Source: G963668605 sp963793625
Lineage (GTDB): Bacteria; Acidobacteriota; Terriglobia; Bryobacterales; Bryobacteraceae
DNA length: 64,000 nt
Assembly (NCBI GenBank): GCA_963793625.1
Contig: CAWCAT010000011.1
Location: 124,001-188,000 of the forward strand
Direction: 5' to 3'
Position numbers and translations under genes: made by a program. The notes below the pieces were generated by a model. That model did no database searches. It was not told the DNA's origin and saw only the letters and a list, made by a program, of their open reading frames with translations. The stretch's first letter is position 1. Every line of letters begins with the position of its first letter. Below, piece by piece: positions 1 through 8,688 of this stretch.

Positions 1-1064
1 TGCCCGCCCTTGATCTCAGACGAGCGGAACCCGATGTTGGCGGGGATGACCTCAATTACCTTGCCGGCGCCGTCCTTCAACGTGAGCAGTAGCTTGTAGA
101 GATTGGGCTGCTCGGCGGACCACTTCAGTGGGTTGGGGACATTCTGCGCCATTTCCACGGCGTTTTCGACACCCTGCGCTACGGATTGCTTGTCGCTCTT
201 TAGTGTGGCAATAGTCTTTCCAGCCGCATCGAGCAGGGCCACTTCGAGTTGCGCCGTCCCGGGTTGCCTCGCTCCGTAATTGTGCAGCTTGGCGCTGACT
301 TTAAGTTGCACATCGCGGTAACCGCTGTCGAGAATAGTCTGCACTTCAAAGTCGCGGACGTGCATGTCGGCGGTCGAAAACAGGTAGACGTCACGGTAGA
401 TACCGCTCAACCGGAAGTAGTCCTGATCTTCCAGGTAGGACCCGTCAGAGAATCGATACACTTCCGCTGAGACGTTGTTCACGCCCGGACGGAGATACTT
501 TGTGATGTTGAACTCAGCGGGCGTGCGGCTGTCTTCGCTGTAGCCGACCTTCTGCCCGTTCACCCAAACATAGAATGCGGAATCAACGCCAGCAAAATGC
601 AGAAAGACATTTCTGCCCTTCCATGTTTCGGGCAGCGTGAACGTGCGGCGGTAAGACCCGACGGGGTTGTGATCGTGCCTGATGTAGGGCGGGTTCTTTT
701 CGAACGGGTAAATGATGTTCGTGTAATGCGGAAAATCATAGCCCTGCATCTGCCAATTCGAGGGCACGGGGATTTCTTTCCACTGGCTGACGTCATATGC
801 GGTCTTGTAGAAATCCACGGGGCGCGCCTCTGGAGTCGGCACCCAGTTGAATTTCCATTTCCCGTTCAGCGACTGAAACCACGGGGATGCGTCGCGCCGG
901 GAATGCACGGCTTGCGCACTATCGGGGAACACCATCAGCGTGGCGTGACCCGGCTCCTTGTTGATTCCGATGACCGCGGGGTTCTCCCAATCGTTCGGCT
1001 CGGCGGCAGAACAGAAACACGGAAGCAGGAGGATAGCGCAGACGAGAGCGATGTATTTAGGCAT
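1..1064 (-). CDS. GH2 beta-galactosidase (LacZ-like), N-terminal part, runs off the left edge
   Basis: About 354 residues are visible, reading leftward from an ATG at 1064; the rest lies outside the window. A signal peptide of about 20 residues (MPKYIALVCAILLLP...) predicts export. It is followed by the GH2 sugar-binding jelly-roll: LNGKWKF, the PSNWQ motif, the Y-P-F region and FAGVDSAFYVWVNG. Then comes YLEDQDYFRLSGIYRDV, which is typical of bacterial LacZ-type enzymes, and the start of the immunoglobulin-like domain. The catalytic TIM barrel is beyond the edge, so activity cannot be checked. The family hydrolyses terminal beta-galactosides. The gene starts 25 bases after the stop of the GH127-like gene on the same strand, so the two probably form an operon for a galactose- and arabinose-containing plant polysaccharide. 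The family call is firm; the exact substrate is inference. Confidence 0.88.
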   Translation of the reverse strand, partial: MPKYIALVCAILLLPCFCSAAEPNDWENPAVIGINKEPGHATLMVFPDSAQAVHSRRDASPWFQSLNGKWKFNWVPTPEARPVDFYKTAYDVSQWKEIPVPSNWQMQGYDFPHYTNIIYPFEKNPPYIRHDHNPVGSYRRTFTLPETWKGRNVFLHFAGVDSAFYVWVNGQKVGYSEDSRTPAEFNITKYLRPGVNNVSAEVYRFSDGSYLEDQDYFRLSGIYRDVYLFSTADMHVRDFEVQTILDSGYRDVQLKVSAKLHNYGARQPGTAQLEVALLDAAGKTIATLKSDKQSVAQGVENAVEMAQNVPNPLKWSAEQPNLYKLLLTLKDGAGKVIEVIPANIGFRSSEIKGG

Positions 1065-1089
1065 TAAATAATACTCCAAACTCTTTATC

Positions 1090-2849
1090 TTATCTTTTGG
1101 CTGCTGCCGTGTAGTTACTGTCGAGTCTCTCAACCGCTGATACGACGGGGAGCCAGAACTCCACCAGGTTCGAATCCGGTTCCGCAGTGAACTCGGCCAA
1201 CGGCCGCAGCAGTGCTGTTTGCGGCTGCATTGAATAACCACCAGGCAGATACTTCAGCTTGAAGTGTGCCACCGGAATGGTGAAGCGCTGCCTCGCTCCG
1301 GCCGGGGACACGGCAGGTTCCAGATGGACCTCTCCAGCAGCGTCCAGCAGTTGGGCTGCGTTCTGGGTCGAGGGTTCGTCGAAGTAGTTGGGTGAAGCAG
1401 CCTGGTCCACCGCCAACAACCACGGTCCGTGGAATACTGCCACCGCCTTGAGGTTCTTTTGGTCACGCCGTACAACGCGGGTCTTGAACTTGTATGTCGC
1501 GGTCACGACTTCGCCTGCTTTCCAGACTTTTGAAGCCGAGATATAGCCACCGAGAAGTTCGGAAGCGAGCGCCTTTCCTGCCTGGGAGAGCTTGACCTCG
1601 GATGCCCATTCTGGGACTCGGACGCCTAACCTGCGCGCCTGGCCGTCGGCTTTCAGAACTGTGAGCCGCACGGTCGCGTCTTGCTCGAGCAGCGAATCGG
1701 CGCGGACGGCGAAGCCCTGTCGAATCACCACGGCCGTCAATCGGCATATCATAGAGCAGCGCGCCCGACTGGCTGTGGAACGCGTAGCCGAATGTGGACG
1801 CCAAAGCACGCAACCCGTGGAATGTGCAGCACCACCAGGCGCGGGCAAACGAGGTTGTGATGCCGTTGCCCGAAAACGCGTGGTGTCCGAAATCGCCGGT
1901 GTGAAACTGATTGAAGGCGAATTCATTGAAGAGCGTCAATTGAGCCTGCTTCAAGTATTCCGGCTCACGGGTGATCTGCCAGAGATCGAGTGTGAGGCGC
2001 AACCAGTCGGCCTCCGAGCAGCCTTCGTCGCGCTTGATCTGCGGAGCAAACATTTCCGGCACAGCTCCGTGAAGCAGCACATTCCCAGAGTGTGACGACG
2101 CCTTTCCACTCAGCCTTCGCCTGCTCCAGATAGCGAGCCTCGCCAGTTACCTTATATAAATCGACGATGCCACGAACAGTAGCCAGAAAACCGTGGCTGT
2201 GCTGGGCCGGATGGCGTTTCGTGCGCGCCGCGATCTCACGAGCAAGCACGAGGTAGCGCTCGTCTTTCGTGACCCGGTAGAGTTCGACAATGCCCTCAAG
2301 GTTATTTGTCCAGCAGATATAACCGACGGCGAATTTCTCACCACTGTACGTCTTGTTGAACTTCTTCGGCGTTGAAGCGCGGCCCTATTTTCACCAGGAA
2401 GTCGCCGAGCTTACGGGCAGACGCGAGCACTTCAGGGCGCTTGGTCAGGTCGTAGTATTCGAGCAGGCCAATCAGCATACGCGCGTTGCCCCAGAGCGTG
2501 GCCATATCGCTATCGATCACTTTTCCGGAGTTCAAAGGGGCCCCGAAATGTCCGTCGGGCTTTTGCAGTTCCAGCGTGGCGGTCACGATACGATCGAGAC
2601 TCGGGTAGCGCTTCCCGGTGTGCCTTGCGGCCATCGACAAGGCGCCGATATAGCGACCGGAAACGTCACCGCTGAAGTTGGTGAACCTGCGCCCCGGTTG
2701 CGGACCGAGGTCGGCGAGCACGAACTTGTCATCCATTGGTCGGCGGGCCGCCGTTCAGAATCCGGTTGAGGGCGAGGTCGAAGCGCGCGGTCAGGTCTCC
2801 GGCAAAGACCGGCGTAAGGCACAGCAGTAGCAAAAAGAATTTCGGCATG
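1090..2849 (-). CDS. GH127-like (DUF1680) secreted beta-L-arabinofuranosidase, broken by four frameshifts
   Basis: The protein reads through four frame changes, near 2735, 2365, 2095 and 1755, giving about 585 residues. It starts at the ATG at 2849 with a signal peptide (MPKFFLLLLCLTPVFAG). The middle has alpha/alpha-barrel repeats (ARYIGALS-like, LWGNARMLIGLLEYY, GFLATVRGIVDLY). The family core follows: CSEADWLRLTLDLW, NEFAFNQFHTGDFGH and AWWCCTFHG, carrying the paired cysteines used for zinc binding and catalysis in GH127. The C-terminal beta domain includes GVRVPEWASEV and GPWLLAVDQ. All parts are in the right order and none is missing, which argues for indel errors rather than decay. It is the first gene of a pair with the GH2 gene. 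Known GH127 enzymes remove beta-L-arabinofuranose; this substrate is assumed from the family. Confidence 0.75.
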
Positions 2850-3165
2850 GTTTATCTCAAAGAAACATCTTCTCACGCAGTGCGAACCCAAATCGCTTTT
2901 GTTGGAAACAAAGGGAGAGTTGGGTTTGTTTTAGCGTTTTCGTGTGTAGGTCTTCCATCGGCTCTTCCTCAGTCTTGGGTTCGTTTCGCTATTTTCGTGT
3001 GTGCGGCGGGTCTCGGAACGGCACAGCTGTCGAGCGGACGGACTCCTGGTGCACCCGCTGCAAAGTGTAGCAGCTGCGCCGAGGGCTGGCGGGCGGAGTA
3101 GGACGTAAGTTCTGGAAAAGATGGCGAAAATAAACTATTCTCGGCTAGCAACGGCCGCCGCAAGC
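2850..3165. other. Gene-free stretch between the GH127-like gene and the insertion sequence
   Basis: These 316 bases hold no ORF with family features. They should contain the promoter of the minus-strand GH127/GH2 pair, but I cannot pick out convincing -35 and -10 boxes. A short direct repeat (ttttcgtgtgt) occurs near 2936 and 2991. The last bases abut the left inverted repeat of the insertion sequence. Confidence 0.5.
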
Positions 3166-3198
3166 GAGGATGTCCGGATTTCCGTTGAAAGTTGCGAC
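3166..3198. repeat. Left terminal inverted repeat of the IS256-family element
   Basis: It begins GAGGATGTCCGGA and ends GAAAGTTGCGAC. It pairs with 4588-4620 on the opposite strand, with four mismatches at positions 14, 15, 17 and 21. Confidence 0.88.
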
Positions 3199-3249
3199 CC
3201 GTCATTAATAGTTTACGCCGCACCCATCTGAGTTTTGAGTTCGGCTTGG

Positions 3250-4527
3250 TTATGCGCGCAACGCTGACGGATAGGCCGCGTTGAGCGCGTTGAGCAGCAC
3301 GGGCATATGCCGGTAACCGTGAATCCGGTTCCAGCGAGACTCAGCAAAGAGCAAAGCCGAGCCGACCCACCGAAGACGATGGTCGCTGCCCTGCCAGCGT
3401 TTCACTTGTTGACAGATGTGCTCGACTACCGAGAAGCCGCTCTCGATGCAGTTGGTGCTGGAAAGAGCTTGACGTAATTTGGGTGTCAGGCGAAGTTCCG
3501 AAACCGTAAGGCACTCCTCCAATCCTTCGGCCAAGCTGGCGGCCGCACTCGGATTACTCTGTAGCAACTCGTCATGTAATTGATAAAGCAAGCGCCGCGC
3601 GTCGGCAGCCTCGACGGCCCCGTAAGCGACCCGCATCCGGTACTTGAGCGCGTGACGGTCGGCTTCGGCCACATGCTCGACGACGTTGCGAATTTTGTGC
3701 ACCTGGCAGCGCTGGACGAATGCCGCATCGCCGGCATAGTTGCGGATCGCTGCCCGAATGGCTTTGCTGCCATCGACGATGTACAGACGCGGCGCCGTGA
3801 AGTCCACACCGCGTTCATTCAACTCTCCCAGTAAGGCCCCCACCACGCTGGCATTTTCTGTGGCACCCTGCCGCAAACCCAATACCAGCTTGCGTCCCGA
3901 CGGGTCGATGCCGACGGCGACCACCAGATTTTGCCCCTTGAAGATGGTCCCATCAATCACCATCACGGCAATCGAAGTTCCCGCCAAGTTGCGTTCCATC
4001 AGTTGTTTCAGTTTCTCCCGGCTGGCCTGAACAAAGTGCTCGCAAGTGGTGCTCTTCTCCAGCCCGTAGGCGTCTGCAAACTGCTGCACAACTTCCTTGT
4101 AACTGCGCATCGTCAACCCGAGCATGATCTTCTGCCAGACCGTATCTCCCAGCAGTGACGAGCGCTGAAACATCTCGTAACTTCCGAGCGGAACTTCTCT
4201 CTGCGTCCGGCTCCTCAGGCGTGGCCTTTGAATGGGCACGCGCTGACCATCAATGAGACAAAAGCCTTCTTCGGTTCCCCAGCGGTACGTCGTCCGCTGA
4301 GGGTTGGGCTGCGATCGCTTCCCAGCCAGTTGTTCCACCTCGGCTTCCATAACGCTTTCGATGAACGCTCGACCTACAGCGCGCAGCAAATCGCCGACAC
4401 TGGTCTGCGCCAGTTCGGCGATCTCAGGCAGAGGAAACGTCAATTGGATCGGAGTGGGACTGGCTAAGGCGAACTTCCGGAATTTTTCCGCCGCACGCCG
4501 GTGACTAATCTGATATGTTTTCTTCAA
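3250..4527 (-). CDS. IS256-family (mutator-type) transposase
   Basis: This 425-residue DDE transposase cuts and rejoins the ends of its own element. The catalytic acidic residues can be placed: the first D in MVIDGTIFKG, the second D in LYIVDGSKAI, and the E in SSTNCIESGFS. The C-x2-H motif follows the second D (QRCQVHKIRNV), as usual in this family. The N-terminal half has the family's DNA-binding region. The start is a TTG with a good ribosome-binding site (aaaggaga, about 7 bases upstream); there is no in-frame ATG that keeps the conserved N-terminus. The gene fills almost the whole element, and its frame is unbroken, unlike many of its neighbours. Confidence 0.95.
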   Translation of the reverse strand: MKKTYQISHRRAAEKFRKFALASPTPIQLTFPLPEIAELAQTSVGDLLRAVGRAFIESVMEAEVEQLAGKRSQPNPQRTTYRWGTEEGFCLIDGQRVPIQRPRLRSRTQREVPLGSYEMFQRSSLLGDTVWQKIMLGLTMRSYKEVVQQFADAYGLEKSTTCEHFVQASREKLKQLMERNLAGTSIAVMVIDGTIFKGQNLVVAVGIDPSGRKLVLGLRQGATENASVVGALLGELNERGVDFTAPRLYIVDGSKAIRAAIRNYAGDAAFVQRCQVHKIRNVVEHVAEADRHALKYRMRVAYGAVEAADARRLLYQLHDELLQSNPSAAASLAEGLEECLTVSELRLTPKLRQALSSTNCIESGFSVVEHICQQVKRWQGSDHRLRWVGSALLFAESRWNRIHGYRHMPVLLNALNAAYPSALRA

Positions 4528-4558
4528 AGCGACTCTCCTTTACAGAATTGGCAAATTG

Positions 4559-4582
4559 CCCAGAGCCTACCATGGCTCTGGG
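4559..4582. other. Perfect 9-bp hairpin inside the right end of the IS
   Basis: cccagagcc and ggctctggg flank a six-base loop. The hairpin sits between the transposase start and the right inverted repeat, upstream of the transposase. Such structures in IS256-type elements can block read-in transcription or translation from outside promoters; that role is inference here. Confidence 0.6.
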
Positions 4583-4587
4583 TGAGA

Positions 4588-4620
4588 GTCGCAACTTTCT
4601 ACGAACTTCCGGACATCCTC
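4588..4620. repeat. Right terminal inverted repeat of the IS256-family element
   Basis: Read on the minus strand it begins GAGGATGTCCGGA and ends GAAAGTTGCGAC, matching the left end at 29 of 33 positions. Confidence 0.88.
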
Positions 4621-4689
4621 AACGGCCGCAAGCCGCCCTTACAATCGCTGTACAATCAATGGCGACTGGAAATGCGGAAAGGCGACTGC

Positions 4690-5986
4690 ATGGTGAAGTC
4701 CGACATTTGTTATCCCGAAGACAAGATCCCTCTTGTGCGCCTCGTTCCTATGGGGATGCAACACGTCGTGGCGATGTTCGGGGCGACTGTCCTGGCTCCC
4801 ATCCTTATGGGATTCAATCCGCAGGTGGCGCTGTTCTTTTCGGGCGTTGGGACACTGTTGTTCGTTGTCGTGACCGGGTTGAAGGTTCCGAGCTATCTGG
4901 GATCGAGCTTCGCCTTTATCGGCCCTGTTCTTGCCGTCACGGGCGGCAATGAATCGAACGTGCCGTTCGCCTTATGCGGCATTGCCGGCGCCGCCGTACT
5001 TTACCTGATCGCGGCGCTGATCACGATACGCTGGGGTTCCCGATGGATCGACTGGCTCATGCCGCCGATTGTGACGGGATCGGTGGTGGCGCTGATCGGC
5101 CTGAACCTCGCTTCCTCCGCCGTAAGCCGATGCGATCAATGCCAAGCTAACGCTTAATAGCGGAGCAGACCTTCCGGGGCTGTTCGTTGCGGCAGCGACG
5201 TTTTTGACGGCGGCACTCGTACCGCTTCACATCAAGGGTTTCCTTCGATTCCTGCCCATACTGAGCGGCGTGGTCGTCGGATATCTGCTCGCGGCACTCC
5301 TGGGCGTGTTGGACCCCGCTGGCGTCGCGAATATCCGGGATGCTGCGTGGATCGGGCTGCCGCCGTTCCAGGCACCGGCTTTTAGCCTGCATGCGCTAGT
5401 GGTGATTGCACCGATGTTCATTGTGCTGGTGGCGGAGAACAAGGGTCACATTGCCGCGATTTCAAGCTACATGGGCCGTGACCTTAACCCGCACCTCGGG
5501 CGGGCATATCTGGGCGACGCGCTCGCCACCCTGCTTTCTGCCCTGGGGGGCGGGACGCCGCAAACGACCTACGCCGAGAACATGGGGGTCATGGCGATCA
5601 CGCGCGTGTTTAGCACGTACAACTTCATCATGGCTGCCTCGGTCGCCATCCTGCTTGGGCTGTGCCCGAAGTTCGGCGCACTCATTCAGTCCGTTCCCAA
5701 GCCGGTCCTGGGTGGCATTAGCCTGATCCTCTACGGGCTCATAGCCCTCATGGGAGTGCGCATCTGGATCGATGCAAAACTGGACTTTGAAGATCCACAC
5801 AATCTGGTGGTCGCCGGGGCCTCGCTGATAGTCGCCACGGGGCTGGGAGTTAAAGGCCTGACGATCGCCGGCGTCAACATTGCTGGGATCGCGTGTGGAA
5901 CCCTGCTGGCGATTCTGCTGAACACAGGCTTGTCGATCGGTAGGAAGCCGCCGAAGTCCGGCGATGCTGCGCGGAGGATGTCGTGA
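4690..5986 (+). CDS. NCS2 uracil/xanthine permease (UraA-like), one frameshift
   Basis: An inner-membrane nucleobase:proton symporter of the NAT/NCS2 family, about 430 residues once a one-base indel is repaired. The first part (MVKSDICYPEDKIPL...) runs to a false stop. It should read AVSDAINAKL, but an extra C at about 5127-5128 (agccgatgc) shifts the frame, and the rest continues to 5986. Family marks are QHVVAMFGATVLAP in helix 1, the S-S-F-A-F-I-G-P segment, VAENKGH in helix 8 and the signature TPQTTYAEN. About 12-14 hydrophobic helices are visible. The ATG at 4690 has gaaagg upstream; an in-frame ATG at 4672 is possible. An IS ends 69 bases upstream. A bidirectional hairpin follows the stop. 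UraA-like and xanthine-type members cannot be told apart with certainty by eye. Confidence 0.85.
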
Positions 5987-6030
5987 ACGAAAGTACCCAG
6001 GTCCGATAAGCTCTAGCATCGACGCAAGAA

Positions 6031-6060
6031 TGGGGTGAACGCCGCGTAGCGCTCACCCCA
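6031..6060. terminator. Bidirectional hairpin between convergent genes
   Basis: tggggtga at the left pairs with tcacccca at the right. The stem extends to 12 bp with one mismatch around a six-base loop (cgcgta). It lies between the permease stop (5986) and the stop of the convergent secreted-protein gene (6086). No strong U-tract follows on either side, so it may work as a transcript-end protector as much as a terminator. Confidence 0.55.
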
Positions 6061-6085
6061 CTGGGAATCTGGAAGGTTGTGGCTG

Positions 6086-7720
6086 CTACTGGCAGGTGCT
6101 CAGCTTGAAAGACGAGATGACGGTGCTCCAATTGAAGGATCCGAAGGACGGAAGGTACTCCGTCGTGAACACCATTTGGCAGCCGTTGACCGGGTCGACG
6201 CTGATTGTGCTGTAGTCACCCCAGCGAGAGAGGGTCCCTGTCTGGGATCCGGGGCCTAACAAGATGTTCGTCTCTCCTCCGAGCACCCCGAGCCCATCTG
6301 CCGGTCCTCGTACTGCGTACTTGACTCCCGGGTTGGTGATGGAGCTGGAGACGTTGTAGCCGATCGCAATACCGCCGGTCTTGTCCATCGCGGCGCTCCC
6401 CATCCAACGATATTCAGAACTGGGCGCGAACGTACCTTGCTGGTAGACGACAGGCGTCGCGTTGGAGATCGTTTTACCGCTCGCATTGCGGAATTCGTAC
6501 CAGCGGATCCCGCAACCGCCGTTTGCGGACACCGCGTGGTTGATCAGGAGCGACTCGTGTGTTCCGAAGTTACGGTAGCTCAGGCGGTAATTCAGGCGAT
6601 CCGCCAAAGAGTCGAGAGTCCTGGTCGTTCCCCCCTGCGGTATGCAGGTTCCGCCGCTGCACGCGCGGGTGAAGGCGCTGACGCCGGGCACGGTAACGGG
6701 ACCTGTCAATGCTCCGTTCCCGGTGGTCCAGTTGACCGCGAACTTCCAAAAATAGATTGCGCTGGAAGACATGCTGAGCAGCGGATTCGCCGTTCCTGCG
6801 GCAGGAAGAGCGCCTCCTTCCACATCGGCGGGGACCAGGCTGTGAAAGCTGTTGCTCGTCTGAGCGCACACCTGGCGAGCCGAAGCGCCAATCAGCATTT
6901 GGGCACGCTCGAACGCACACACCTTGTTGCCAGAGAAGACCCGGCCCCTCTTGAAGATGTTGTAGGTGATGTAGTACGCATCCGGCCAGACACCCATTTT
7001 GGGGAAGTCGTTAAAGTCCGTTCCATAGGAATATGAGTAACGGTGGTAGGTGCCGGTGGGGTCGGGCCCGGTCGAGACGGCAACGCACTGTGTGTAGGGC
7101 GAGGCGGAAACCGCAAACTGGGTCAGAACCCAGCGGTTTGCGATCTGGTCGTACTGAACGATGGGGTCACCGTCGTTGTAGGCCTCGCATGGCCCGCCGA
7201 AGCCCTGCCATATCACGTTTCCGTTCTTCGGGAACCCTGGGAGCAGGCTAAAAGCTGTGATCTGGTTGGACGCGTCGCGGGTGAGACTATATATCGAATA
7301 ACGCAGATTCACCCACTGGACGTAGTGGTTGGGTCCGAGGTCGCCGGTGGTGTCGGGCGGCGCCACCCGATAGGTGGGGTCCACGGGAGTTCCGTCCATC
7401 GTCGCTGCAACTGGCACCGGGAAAGCCTTTATAGAACCCGTCCCTGTGGCGGCGAGAGGATCGACGAACGCCGGATTCACGTTGCCGACGGGCTCGGGTC
7501 GGCCGGGCTCAAAGTCCCTACCGCCACGCGCCGGGGTTGTCACTCTCCGATCGGGGATCGCGCGCAACGGGACCGTCGTGGTATCAAAACGATCCGGGAG
7601 GCTCACCTCCGCCCTGTGCTCCGCGGAAACCACATCACCCTGCCCCTGAGCGAAGGTAATTGTGGGCCCAGCCATCGCGAGGGCAAGGGCCGCGGTTAAA
7701 ATCGTGGACTTTGTCGTCAT
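6086..7720 (-). CDS. Large secreted protein of unknown function (544 aa)
   Basis: The N-terminus has a clear signal peptide (about 25 residues, ending near ITFAQG), so the protein is exported. A long, tryptophan- and tyrosine-rich beta-type region follows, with PPDTTGDLGPNHYVQWVN at about residue 125, a motif I associate with bacterial exported beta-propeller-like proteins. Eight or so cysteines in the mature part could form disulphides, as expected outside the cytoplasm. No catalytic motif is recognisable. It is monocistronic: it converges on the permease across a hairpin and has its own strong promoter immediately upstream. I do not assign a function; a surface or secreted beta-propeller protein is the best description. 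Confidence 0.8.
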   Translation of the reverse strand: MTTKSTILTAALALAMAGPTITFAQGQGDVVSAEHRAEVSLPDRFDTTTVPLRAIPDRRVTTPARGGRDFEPGRPEPVGNVNPAFVDPLAATGTGSIKAFPVPVAATMDGTPVDPTYRVAPPDTTGDLGPNHYVQWVNLRYSIYSLTRDASNQITAFSLLPGFPKNGNVIWQGFGGPCEAYNDGDPIVQYDQIANRWVLTQFAVSASPYTQCVAVSTGPDPTGTYHRYSYSYGTDFNDFPKMGVWPDAYYITYNIFKRGRVFSGNKVCAFERAQMLIGASARQVCAQTSNSFHSLVPADVEGGALPAAGTANPLLSMSSSAIYFWKFAVNWTTGNGALTGPVTVPGVSAFTRACSGGTCIPQGGTTRTLDSLADRLNYRLSYRNFGTHESLLINHAVSANGGCGIRWYEFRNASGKTISNATPVVYQQGTFAPSSEYRWMGSAAMDKTGGIAIGYNVSSSITNPGVKYAVRGPADGLGVLGGETNILLGPGSQTGTLSRWGDYSTISVDPVNGCQMVFTTEYLPSFGSFNWSTVISSFKLSTCQ

Positions 7721-7728
7721 GGTTTTCC

Positions 7729-7757
7729 AGTATGCCGAAGCAATTAGAGCCTGTCAA
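7729..7757 (-). promoter_or_regulatory. Sigma-70-type promoter, probably giving a leaderless mRNA
   Basis: On the minus strand there is a perfect -35 box TTGACA (7757-7752), a 17-base spacer, and a -10 box CATACT (7734-7729). The ATG of the secreted-protein gene is at 7720, only 8 bases after the -10 box. Transcription would therefore start at or almost at the start codon, leaving no room for a ribosome-binding site. Confidence 0.55.
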
Positions 7758-7901
7758 TGAAAACACCCCAGAGTAAAGACGTTGGGCAATTTTAATGACT
7801 GCAATTAAGACAATTGGAATGGGAAAAAAGATTCAAGAGAGTTGCATTTTTTGGCACGGCGGGGAAATCAGTTTCAGTTCTAGTCCAGGACCTTGTCCCT
7901 C

Positions 7902-8180
7902 ATCCAAGCGTCAAGGGTTCGGAACGTACCCACTTCGGATCTCCGGCTGGCTAAGGATAGCTACGCCTCCCGATGTTAAGTCCGCGTAGTCGTGGTCGAA
8001 TTCGTCGGTAGTGATCGCCAGGTGTCTGATTCGGGTTCGCTGATTCCCACGGTGCGAAGCGGGGTTTCGGCCAGAATGATCTCCAGCCTCGATCCGTTTC
8101 TCGGCCTCGAGGAAATAATTCCGAGTCGTGGGGGAGTGCGCCTCAATCGTGTAGCCGAGTTTGCTAACGTACCACGATGA
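7902..8180 (-). pseudogene. Decayed VOC (glyoxalase-like) gene copy
   Basis: This is a broken second copy of the VOC gene at 8689-9084. It keeps WYVSKLGYTIEAHSP, NYFLEAE and RHLAITTDEFDHDYADL. It has lost the first 22 or so codons, has two compensating frameshifts in the middle (where the intact copy reads RLEIILAETPLRT), and has a deletion of about 50 bases near the C-terminus. DNA similarity to the intact copy starts at atccaagcgtca (7902, versus 8691) and stops abruptly at ttgctaacgtacca (about 8175). The missing metal-binding N-terminal strand means it cannot work as a VOC enzyme. Confidence 0.8.
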
Positions 8181-8212
8181 CGAATGGGACACTGGAAGTA
8201 TGAACGGGACAC

Positions 8213-8659
8213 GTGCTCTCTCGAAAGGCTGGATTCCTGAAGCATCATTCGCTCAGCCTCGTCGCGATTGGCATTCTGCTTTCGTGGATTGCCCTGTATG
8301 TCTACTCCGACCCGGAAACGCATCGGGGTTCCTTTTTCGGCAATGCGATCGCAGACTGGACGGGTGTGGTTTTTACTGTGATCGCGACAAAATATTTCTA
8401 CGAGATCGGCTCAGCGGAGAGCAGACAGCCGGACCGCCCCGCCCGGAACCGCCTCTTCGAGATTGTCCGGGATCATTCGCTGACCATCCTTTTGGGGCTT
8501 ACGGGAGCGGGCTGGATAGTGCTCTACCTAAAGATGGATTCTGAAGGAAAGTGGGGAGAAGTAATTGGAAACCTCGTATCGGAGTGGACTCAGCTCTTGG
8601 GCCTTGTCCTCCTGACCAAAAGATTAATTGAGGACAAATCGAAGGAGAGTAGCCAGTAG
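8213..8659 (+). CDS. Small four-helix membrane protein with an internal duplication
   Basis: A 148-residue protein with four predicted membrane helices that I do not recognise. The two halves are similar. HSLSLVAIGILLSWIALYVY at about residue 12 matches HSLTILLGLTGAGWIVLYLK at about 84. Each is followed by an acidic linker, then G-N-A-I-A-D-W-T or G-N-L-V-S-E-W-T, another helix, and a charged tail (YFYEIGSAES or RLIEDKSKES). Each unit is about 60-70 residues. No catalytic residues stand out; a small membrane scaffold or sensor part is possible. The start is a GTG at 8213, because a stop at 8201 blocks longer forms; no strong ribosome-binding site is seen, so the start is uncertain. It sits exactly between the decayed and intact VOC copies, on the opposite strand. 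Confidence 0.65.
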   Translation: MLSRKAGFLKHHSLSLVAIGILLSWIALYVYSDPETHRGSFFGNAIADWTGVVFTVIATKYFYEIGSAESRQPDRPARNRLFEIVRDHSLTILLGLTGAGWIVLYLKMDSEGKWGEVIGNLVSEWTQLLGLVLLTKRLIEDKSKESSQ

Positions 8660-8688
8660 CATCCAGGCCAGACAGCATAGTTGCCACG

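Larger units (their letters stand above)
3166..4620 (-). mobile_element. Complete IS256-family insertion sequence, 1455 bp
   Basis: The element is bounded by 33-bp imperfect inverted repeats (29 of 33 bases match) and carries one full-length mutator-type transposase. Length, single-ORF organisation and transposase type all match IS256. Immediately outside both ends is a related sequence in the same orientation: acggccgccgcaagc on the left and aacggccgcaagc on the right. They differ by a three-base ccg insertion, so they are only a possible target duplication; IS256 elements normally make 8-9 bp. The right end lies 69 bases before the start codon of the uracil/xanthine permease, so insertion may have changed that gene's promoter. 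The intact ORF and good repeats suggest a recent, possibly active copy. Confidence 0.88.

Noticed and set aside
3131..3218. Inverted words taaactatt and aatagttta around the left IS end as extra inverted repeat
   Set aside because: They sit on both sides of the well-supported left repeat and have no counterpart at the right end, so chance is more likely.
3106..4640. Exact target-site duplication of the IS256 element
   Set aside because: The flanks share aacggccgcaagc but with a three-base insertion on one side, and the 8-9 bases directly touching the repeats do not match. It is reported only as a possible remnant.
4501..4690. Longer N-terminus of the permease back to 4501
   Set aside because: It would run through the insertion sequence end and inverted repeat, and it has no conserved residues.
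7795..7989. Plus-strand ORF of 64 codons
   Set aside because: No family features. It overlaps the upstream promoter region of the secreted protein and the decayed VOC copy.
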